Assembly: GCA_022072055.1 (NCBI GenBank)
Contig: JAJVIK010000015.1
Coordinates: 62,001-126,000, forward strand
Reading direction: 5' to 3'
Length of the DNA stretch: 64,000 nucleotides
Origin: a bacterium
GTDB taxonomy: Bacteria > Hinthialibacterota > Hinthialibacteria > OLB16
Shown here: positions 58,354-64,000 of the stretch, in pieces
How the letters are laid out: the number at the start of each line of letters is the position of its first letter
Position numbering within the stretch: position 1 is the first letter of the stretch
Position numbers and translations under genes: made by a program
Notes under the pieces: model-generated
The model's input: the letters and a program-made list of their open reading frames with translations, nothing else
Told to the model about the DNA's origin: nothing
The model's database searches: none

Positions 58354-59679
58354 TTACGGGATCGGCCAGACCGGCGGCTGAGTGAAGAAGGCGATCCAAA
58401 GCCCGATCCCCCCCCCGATGGCCGTGTTCGTGAAATTCAGAATCTCGTTCTTCCAGGTGAAATCCACTTTAACCATCGCGCCCAGAAAAGACTCCACGCC
58501 GGAGCCGACAAAGGCCGCCAGGACCACGATCGGGATCGCGGAGGCCGGATAAGTTCCCAACAGCCATCCAAAGAGGGCGAAGAGAATCGCGCCGAGGAGA
58601 CCGCCGAGCGTGCCCTCCATCGAAATCGCCCCTTCGGTTCCAATCGGCACCACCTCCCCGGTGGTGGGGAGCACCGGGTGCCGCCCGTAAACCTGTCCGA
58701 GCTCGCTGGAAAGGGTGTCGAACAGAGCCGTGGCCAGACTGGCGGCCACCGCGATCTTCATCCACAGCGGAAAAGGCGTGGCGGTCACCAGGAACGCGAA
58801 CACCGCGGGCACCCCGCAGTTGGCGACCACATGCCGCGCGCTGCGCCGCCCCTCATCCTCCTGCGCCACTCCGCGCCAAACCTTGCGCTGGTACCCATGT
58901 TTGGTGGCGAGAGTTCCCAACACGAAGAAACAGATCAGGAGCAGATACGAGTCCCAATCGCCGAACACCCACACAATCGGGCCGATGACCACTCCGGCCC
59001 AGGTCGCGCTGCCATGCACCAGGCGGAAGCTGGTGAGAACAATCGCCAGCGCCCCGTTCGCCAAGGTCGCGACAAAGGTGAACCAGCCGTTCAGTCGAAC
59101 CAGGTTGTCGATCTCGATCACCGAGGTGGCCCAAAGCACTCCGGCGGCGGCGAAAGGCACGGTCAGATTATCGTTGATCGGAAGCGGGAGCGACTCGATC
59201 CAGGCCGCGAACAAGGCCGCGATGATCGAGGCGATGGCCCATAGCTCCCAATTCTCGCGCAGGCCCGGATCCACGCCCATCATGGCGACGAAGCAAGTCC
59301 AGCCGCCGAAGACAAAGCAGGCCAAAGTCCCCTGGCTGGTTTTCTTCGGATTCCAGCGCAAGGGCATGGGGTGCCCCAGCCGCCCGATGAGGGTCGCCAT
59401 CCCATCCCCAAAACTCAAAATCGCCCAGGCCCCGGCGACCACCGCGAGATCATGCGGAAACAGAACCACCAGAGCGGTCACCGCGATGGGATAGAAGACC
59501 ACTCCGCGACGGTCCCCGGTGACCCCACGCATGATCGAGGGAAACAGCAGCGGTAGGACGAACAGATTGAAGAGGATTCCGAAGAGGCACATGCACAGCA
59601 GGGCCCAATAAGGCAGGAAGCGCAGCAGGATGATGAGCAGCCCCGCCGCCATGTGGACACCTTTTCTTTTCCACTCCAT
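58354..59679 (-). CDS. Fusion of polyprenol/phytol-kinase-like and DUF92 membrane domains
   Basis: A 441-residue polytopic protein. The N-terminal half (about 1-200) resembles the CTP-dependent dolichol/phytol kinase and cytidylyltransferase superfamily: [60 protein letters not shown], with the conserved FGDG and KKTSQGT sequences. The C-terminal half is DUF92 (TMEM19-like): [16 protein letters not shown] then [20 protein letters not shown] and [15 protein letters not shown]. Its role may be to make or recycle lipid-phosphate sugar carriers, fitting the wecB neighbour. ATG 59679 is a likely start; a longer frame begins at 59763. Confidence 0.82.
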   Translation of the reverse strand: MEWKRKGVHMAAGLLIILLRFLPYWALLCMCLFGILFNLFVLPLLFPSIMRGVTGDRRGVVFYPIAVTALVVLFPHDLAVVAGAWAILSFGDGMATLIGRLGHPMPLRWNPKKTSQGTLACFVFGGWTCFVAMMGVDPGLRENWELWAIASIIAALFAAWIESLPLPINDNLTVPFAAAGVLWATSVIEIDNLVRLNGWFTFVATLANGALAIVLTSFRLVHGSATWAGVVIGPIVWVFGDWDSYLLLICFFVLGTLATKHGYQRKVWRGVAQEDEGRRSARHVVANCGVPAVFAFLVTATPFPLWMKIAVAASLATALFDTLSSELGQVYGRHPVLPTTGEVVPIGTEGAISMEGTLGGLLGAILFALFGWLLGTYPASAIPIVVLAAFVGSGVESFLGAMVKVDFTWKNEILNFTNTAIGGGIGLWIAFFTQPPVWPIP

Positions 59680-59833
59680 TCCGGCCGGAAGAATCCTTTC
59701 AAGGGTCGCTGGAAGTGCAATCCGAACCCGACTCGGGAACCGGGATGGAGCTATCGCGGCCACCTTCGGCGCCCGCGCGTGAAGAATTGCACCGGGGCGC
59801 CCAAGCTCCTGGCGAGTGGGGGATTATGAACGG

Positions 59834-60481
59834 TCACGGTTGGGCTTCTTGGGGCCTTTTGCGACGCTCCATCAGGAAATGAATGAACATCGGCATGAGA
59901 GAGATCGCAATCACCACAATGATCACCTTGTCGATGCTGTCGATCATCTTGGGAAACCGGATCCCCAGAAAGTAGCCCAGGAGGACCATGCTCCACACCC
60001 AGCCAATGCCCCCGAAAATGTTGTATGAAAGAAACCGGGAGTAGTTCATCGTTCCGATCCCGGCCACGATGGGAGCGAAGGTCCGAACGATCGGCATGAA
60101 GCGAGCGATGATGATGGTCTTGCCGCCATGGCGCTCGTAAAACTCATGTGTTCGGATGAGGTGTTTGGGATTGAACAAGAGCGATTTCGGGCGAGTGAAG
60201 AGGAGCGGCCCGGTCTTGGCCCCGAACCAGTAACCCACAGTATCCCCGGCGATGGCAGCGACCGAGAGCACCGTGCAGGTGAGCAGCACATGCGTGTCGA
60301 ACATGCCGTTGGCGGTGAGCAGTCCCGCCGCGACCAGGAGGGAATCCCCCGGTAGAAAGAAACCGATCAACAGACCGGTTTCGGCGAAGACAATCACGGT
60401 CATGCCGATGAGTCCCCCCCAGGTCACCAGGGCCTCGACATTGTAGATCTGGCTAAACCACTGAATCAGCTCGGAAAACAT
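59834..60481 (-). CDS. DedA-family membrane protein
   Basis: A 215-residue polytopic protein of the DedA/SNARE-associated family, implicated in undecaprenyl phosphate or phospholipid flipping. Features are ETGLLIGFFLPGDSLLVAAG, AIAGDTVGYWFGAKTG, FYERHGGKTIIIARFMPIVR and TFAPIVAGIGTMNYSRFLSY followed by NIFGGIGWVW. The two re-entrant loops with Glu/Asp and Arg are intact. With wecB and the lipid-kinase-like gene it suggests a small lipid-carrier cluster. Confidence 0.93.
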   Translation of the reverse strand: MFSELIQWFSQIYNVEALVTWGGLIGMTVIVFAETGLLIGFFLPGDSLLVAAGLLTANGMFDTHVLLTCTVLSVAAIAGDTVGYWFGAKTGPLLFTRPKSLLFNPKHLIRTHEFYERHGGKTIIIARFMPIVRTFAPIVAGIGTMNYSRFLSYNIFGGIGWVWSMVLLGYFLGIRFPKMIDSIDKVIIVVIAISLMPMFIHFLMERRKRPQEAQP

Positions 60482-60558
60482 TCGGTCTCCATCACCCCCG
60501 AGGGTTCGATCATTTCGCTCATCCTAGCACACGCCCCGCTCGCGGCTAGTGGCGCGGG

Positions 60559-61842
60559 TCACCGTCCAAAGAAACCAAACCCCCGACGCTGTTGCTGTTG
60601 CTGGGGCATCACGAAGGGCATGCGGTTCTGCTGTTGGGGCTGACGTGACGGCGTGGCGATTTGCGCCCCCGGCTGCGCCGCGGGGGTGACCGCCGCGTTC
60701 AGAATCTGCGGGTTCGGGTAATAACCGGGCGCGCGCGGCATCTCCATCAGGACCTCGTCGTTAAACTTGAAGAACCTCCAGCCGGGGCTGACTCCCGGCC
60801 CGCCCCGTGTGGCCGCCGCGTCCACCTCGATCATTTCATTCCGCTTAAGTCCCGGTCCCCACAGGCTGTAGCGGAACCGGAAGGTGGCGTTCAGCTGATT
60901 CCCGCGCACCGAGTCCTCGTCAATCGCCAGATTCTCCACCTTCATCCACCCGTGTTGCCGGACACGGTTGCGGAATTCCTGGAGCGCGGCGCCGGGGGTG
61001 CGGACAAAGCGGCTGATGAACATCTGCTCGCTACGCATCGAATGCGCCTTGGCCCATTTCTGGAGGAGCTGGTCCCAGAGCTGCTGAACAAGGACCGCCT
61101 TCTCAATCGGGCTTTCGTTGAGGGATTGGAGGGGCGGCCGATTCTTACGTCGGCGCTCGGGAGTCGGGGCCGGGGAAGGCGGAGTCTGTGAGAGAGGTGC
61201 TCCGCTGGAGTAGGTTTGGGGGCCATCCGGAGATGTGGCCGAGATCTGAACCGGCTCGGTCACGGGTTCCGGGACAGGCTCCAGCTCGGTCGGGGGTGGC
61301 GGTGGAACCACCGGCTCGGGATCGTTTCCGAACTGCGGGAAGGCCGACTGGCCAGCTTGGCCGGCGGCCACCGCCGGGGCTTCCTCGCGGATTTCCGAAG
61401 CAATTTGCAGGTAGCCGTTACGGTTGGTCAGGCCCCAAACTCGGGTTTCATTGATGGCTTGATTATACCCCTCAATCCAGAACTCCATGGTAAAGCGGAC
61501 CTCCCCGGATAGGGGGACCCCGCCCCAGCTCTTTTCGGGCGCGGGACGAATCCCATGGACCGCAACCAGGGTGGCCTTGGTCACCCGCCGCGCCGCCAAG
61601 CGCTGTTTCCAGGGAGTCACCCCTTGGGGATCCGCATAGTACACAGCGAGCCCCTGGAGGTCATTCCGCACCAGCGCGGAGGCCCAGCCCTGGATCAATG
61701 CACCCGCCAGATCCGGGGATACAGTGACTGGCGCGGCCTGATATTGGGCAATTGCGGCGCCTGGAACAATGGAGAAAAGGGCGAGGCAGACCGTGAGGGC
61801 AAAGAACCGCCCACTCCAGAGGGGGGAGGAAGCGTTCATCAT
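60559..61842 (-). CDS. Secreted protein with two NTF2-like domains
   Basis: A 427-residue exported protein with a signal peptide (to about residue 32). Two segments look like duplicated NTF2/SnoaL-like cones: residues 40-155 (LIQGWASALVRNDLQGLAVY, WKQRLAARRVTKATLVAVHG, TMEFWIEGYNQAINETRVWG) and 260-375 (LWDQLLQKWAKAHSMRSEQM, FRFRYSLWGPGLKRNEMIEV, GWRFFKFNDEVL). A Pro-rich linker (about 175-240) joins them, and the tail is Gln-rich (QQQQQRRGFG). The fold is inferred from helix-then-strand pattern. Function is unknown. Confidence 0.6.
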   Translation of the reverse strand: MMNASSPLWSGRFFALTVCLALFSIVPGAAIAQYQAAPVTVSPDLAGALIQGWASALVRNDLQGLAVYYADPQGVTPWKQRLAARRVTKATLVAVHGIRPAPEKSWGGVPLSGEVRFTMEFWIEGYNQAINETRVWGLTNRNGYLQIASEIREEAPAVAAGQAGQSAFPQFGNDPEPVVPPPPPTELEPVPEPVTEPVQISATSPDGPQTYSSGAPLSQTPPSPAPTPERRRKNRPPLQSLNESPIEKAVLVQQLWDQLLQKWAKAHSMRSEQMFISRFVRTPGAALQEFRNRVRQHGWMKVENLAIDEDSVRGNQLNATFRFRYSLWGPGLKRNEMIEVDAAATRGGPGVSPGWRFFKFNDEVLMEMPRAPGYYPNPQILNAAVTPAAQPGAQIATPSRQPQQQNRMPFVMPQQQQQRRGFGFFGR

Positions 61843-61939
61843 GATGGGTCACTCCTGTTTCGGTTTCCCTTCCAGCCGCGGAAGAGCACTCACCGCCAGT
61901 ATAGCACCCGAAAGGCCTGTGGGGAGACGGGAACTCAAA

Positions 61940-62521
61940 TTAAACCAAATCGCACGCCTCCGCCGGCATCCAGTGGGCATCCTTCCCATCCCACTTCACA
62001 TTGCATCCGATCGGGTTGGTGAGAGGAACTCGAACCGGGCGACCGGCGAGCAGGTCCTCCAGGGCGCCCTCAAGGTCATTGACCGTCATCTTGCTCGTGT
62101 CCCGGGGCGAGTCCACCCCGCGCCCACAGTAAACCAGCTTGCGGTTCGAGTCGAACAAATAGAAATGGGGAGTTCGCAGCGCCCCGTAGGCGCGCGCCAC
62201 ATTCTGCGACTCATCATGGAGGTACTTCCAAGGGAATTGCTGCTCCGCCATTCGCTTCACCATTCCCTCGAAGGAATCCTCGGCATAGGTGTTTTTGCTG
62301 TTCGAGTTGATCCCCACGAACGCCACCCCTTCGGGGATGTATTTCTCGGCGGTCTTGCGGGTGACCTCATCCGACCCGATCACATAAGGGCAATGGTTGC
62401 ACGTGAAGAAAACCACCAGCGCCTTGGCGTCGGCGAAGTCCTTCAAGGAATAACTCTTGCCATCAGTGGCCGGGAGGGAAAACTCCGGAGGGTTTGATCC
62501 GAGTGGGAGGGTGAACGGCAT
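61940..62521 (-). CDS. Thioredoxin-fold redoxin (AhpC/TSA-like)
   Basis: A 193-residue thioredoxin-fold protein with the redox pair in [14 protein letters not shown] (CNHC), then [20 protein letters not shown] and [20 protein letters not shown]. This is the PRX-like/thioredoxin family common near the periplasm or cytosol; no signal peptide is visible, so it is cytosolic. A peroxidase or a general disulfide reductant is possible. ATG 62521 begins the conserved core ([16 protein letters not shown]). Stand-alone gene. Confidence 0.88.
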   Translation of the reverse strand: MPFTLPLGSNPPEFSLPATDGKSYSLKDFADAKALVVFFTCNHCPYVIGSDEVTRKTAEKYIPEGVAFVGINSNSKNTYAEDSFEGMVKRMAEQQFPWKYLHDESQNVARAYGALRTPHFYLFDSNRKLVYCGRGVDSPRDTSKMTVNDLEGALEDLLAGRPVRVPLTNPIGCNVKWDGKDAHWMPAEACDLV

Positions 62522-62817
62522 GGCGGTGGTTTCTCCTTTCACGCGGCGATGCATGCGCACCGGAACATGGGAAAAGGATAAACCAGGGAATCAGAGGAAG
62601 CAATTCAGGTGAATGGGGCGGGCCTGAGCTGAGGCGTCAGGCAGATCAGGCCGGGACCGACCCCAGAAGAACCAGGCGGGAGCTGGCCGCTAACTCATGC
62701 GCCAAATCCAGCTGCTCGTCCTTGCAACAAGGCCAGCCTTCAGCAACCCAGTGTTGGGGCGGTGGCTCATCCAGGCGTGTACGGAGTCCTCGAGAGAACA
62801 TCTCAGCGACTTCAATA

Positions 62818-63141
62818 TCAGCCCTTCCGTATAGCCTCCTTCCCCGAGGGTCCGCAACATGGATTCTCCCCGTGGAAGAAATCCACTCCATGAGCTTTGC
62901 TCCTCCCAAACAGCCCCGCATAGCTTAAGCGACCCTCGCCCGAAATCGAGAAGGAAAACCTCCACCGCGTTTCGATTATCCATTCAAAGCCAACTTCCCC
63001 ATCCGGATCGGCTCCAATGTCAGGCGGCGTCTCGGTCTCAGGCAGGAGTCGAATGATTTCCCTGGCGATCTCGCAGGCCCGCCGATCCACCGGCACGGCA
63101 CCATAGCCGTCCCAGTCGGGTGGCGAACGATCCAGAATCAC
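62818..63141 (-). CDS. Hypothetical protein, possibly degenerate
   Basis: A 107-residue frame with a GTG start: MILDRSPPDWDGYGAVPVDR, then PPDIGADPDGEVGFEWIIET, RFSFSISGEGRLSYAGLFGR and AHGVDFFHG. The WDGYGA, PDGEV-EW and S-YAGLFG blocks match a small uncharacterised family that I recall from accessory regions. The frame continues upstream of the start to a stop near 63235 without ATG, and the C-terminus after FFHG looks out of register, so the gene may be truncated or frameshifted. Frames in the same place, 62646-62983, are less protein-like. Confidence in function is nil. Confidence 0.4.
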   Translation of the reverse strand: MILDRSPPDWDGYGAVPVDRRACEIAREIIRLLPETETPPDIGADPDGEVGFEWIIETRWRFSFSISGEGRLSYAGLFGRSKAHGVDFFHGENPCCGPSGKEAIRKG

Positions 63142-63262
63142 CGTGTCGAGGTTCTCCAGGAGTTGCTCGTGGAAGCCCCCCCGTCCTGAAGGAGTTTGGT
63201 GGGTGAGTCCGACACTGCTGATGATCTCCTGTTAAGTGCAAGTGGTTCCCACCGACAAGAAA

Positions 63263-63292
63263 GGCGCTGGAGGCCAAGCGGCCCCCAGCGCC
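63263..63292 (-). terminator. Terminator of the dockerin-bearing gene
   Basis: On the minus strand GGCGCTGG and CCAGCGCC form an 8-base stem, followed by TTTCTTG. It lies about 30 bases after the stop of the last gene in the window. Confidence 0.8.
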
Positions 63293-63319
63293 CCATTCAC
63301 GGACACTCTCGGTCTCTCT

Positions 63320-64000
63320 TTAGGGAAGCTCGATCTTCCACTTTCTGGCCATCAGGAAGAGATCCTCCATGTCCATCTTGCCGTCGCAATTGAAATCGCG
63401 GAACGGCGACCCCTGCTGAATGCCCGCAAGGCAGAGCAGCAGGTCGCGGGCGTCCACTCCGTTCATCCCGTCGAAGTCGAAGTCGGAGTCCTGAACATTG
63501 CAGGTCGGCGTCGCGGTCTCCGCGGGAGTCTCGGTTTCCGTTTCAGTCGGAACCGGGGAGTCGGTTTCGGTCGGTTCCGGAGTCTCGGTGGCGGTCGGCT
63601 CGATCTCGGTTTCGGTCGGAGTCGGGGCCTCCACCACCGTGATCGTGGCATGGTACATCGCGGAGACATTCCCCGCGTTGTCCCTGTATTTGACGAAGAC
63701 CGTGGCGATCCCCATGGCGTTCGGTTCGATCATCCAAGGCCGCGTCGGGTTGAACGGCTCCCACAGGCCATCCGAACCGTCGCTGTGGTTCATGATCATC
63801 ATGTCCGCCACTCCGCTCACCTCGGCCATCGGGTCGTGCGCGTCACGAGGATCGAGATCAAACTCCGGCTCAAAGTTATCCTCGGCGATCAGGGTGAGTT
63901 CCACATCCAGGGAGCTCGTGGTCATCGCCCCCATGTTGATGAAAATCGAGCCGTGCGGCGGGTACGGATCCCGAGTCCCCGTGGCGTCCTCCACATTGCT
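63320..64000 (-). CDS. Dockerin-bearing secreted protein, C-terminal part (5' end outside window)
   Basis: The last 226 residues of a larger exported protein, open at the window edge. An Ig-like or cadherin-like beta segment (AEDNFEPEFDLDPRDAHDPM, ATVFVKYRDNAGNVSAMYHA) leads to a Thr/Glu/Pro repeat linker (about residues 130-165) and then to two calcium-binding loops: DSDFDFDGMNGVDARDLLLC and RDFNCDGKMDMEDLFLMARK. This is the dockerin type I arrangement, used by cellulosome proteins and, in many non-cellulolytic bacteria, for surface attachment. The cohesin partner is not in the window. Confidence 0.85.
   Translation of the reverse strand, partial: SNVEDATGTRDPYPPHGSIFINMGAMTTSSLDVELTLIAEDNFEPEFDLDPRDAHDPMAEVSGVADMMIMNHSDGSDGLWEPFNPTRPWMIEPNAMGIATVFVKYRDNAGNVSAMYHATITVVEAPTPTETEIEPTATETPEPTETDSPVPTETETETPAETATPTCNVQDSDFDFDGMNGVDARDLLLCLAGIQQGSPFRDFNCDGKMDMEDLFLMARKWKIELP

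Noticed and set aside
62646-62983. Two further minus frames overlapping the 62.8-63.1 kb gene
   Set aside because: Neither has a domain; they may hold the shifted end of a degraded gene, but that cannot be shown.

Overview
The window is GC-rich, gene-dense bacterial chromosome, read mostly as short operons on both strands. P-ring and L-ring flagellar proteins (FlgI, FlgH) indicate a diderm cell. Chorismate dehydratase (MqnA) points to menaquinone made by the futalosine route. Dockerin-like calcium-binding repeats, a BlaR1/M56 sensor with a long repeat tail, DUF4331 and DUF4198 secreted proteins, a branched-polyamine synthase homologue and integron-type attC sequence together suggest an uncultured, PVC-like or Sumerlaeota/Hydrogenedentota-like lineage. 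That placement is inference from gene content; there is no rRNA here to settle it.

Layout. 1-6.4 kb: distal flagellar operon flgH(partial)-flgI-flgJ-flgN-flgK-flgL. 6.6-10.4 kb: xseB, mqnA, a histidine kinase/receiver pair and a siroheme-type precorrin-2 dehydrogenase. 10.4-14.5 kb (minus): a two-gene sugar-type ABC importer in which the solute-binding protein is fused to one permease and the other permease carries a large extra exposed domain. 14.5-17.4 kb: an unknown helical protein, hisC and a Tat-type phosphoesterase. 17.4-22.3 kb is an accessory island: MNT/HEPN pair, the last 21 codons of an integron integrase, an attI-like end, two cassette-like genes with an attC-like site between them, a RelE/ParE-type toxin-antitoxin pair between two direct repeats, a lipoprotein hydrolase and a compact hicBA pair. 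22.3-29.2 kb: uvrC, a PII-like protein, a PTS EIIA protein, threonine synthase, a secreted transglutaminase-like protein and a ferredoxin-NADP reductase. 29.3-33.8 kb: blaI and a giant blaR1/M56 gene behind twin operators, then a PIN-toxin remnant and its small partner. 33.8-41 kb: Memo-family protein, NtrC-type regulator, rpmA, a bpsA homologue, a GT-C membrane protein and an MFS transporter. 41-45.2 kb: DUF4198 and DUF4331 secreted proteins, a frameshifted DUF4143-type ATPase and tRNA-Ile(GAT). 45.6-53.1 kb: a GT-C protein, a Nudix hydrolase, an esterase and a GT-C/phosphoesterase fusion. 53.4-56 kb: vapBC-like, leuB and mazEF-like genes. 56-60.5 kb: secreted nuclease, wecB, a kinase-like/DUF92 membrane fusion and dedA. 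60.5-64 kb: an NTF2-like secreted protein, a redoxin, a possible degraded gene and a dockerin-bearing protein that runs off the edge.

The strongest leads are the integron relic with cassettes, the GT-C/calcineurin-like phosphoesterase fusion, the self-tethered ABC importer, the bacterial bpsA homologue, and a dispersed hairpin whose arms supply the TAG stop codons of three genes. Several toxin-antitoxin operons also seem to start transcription almost at their first codon.
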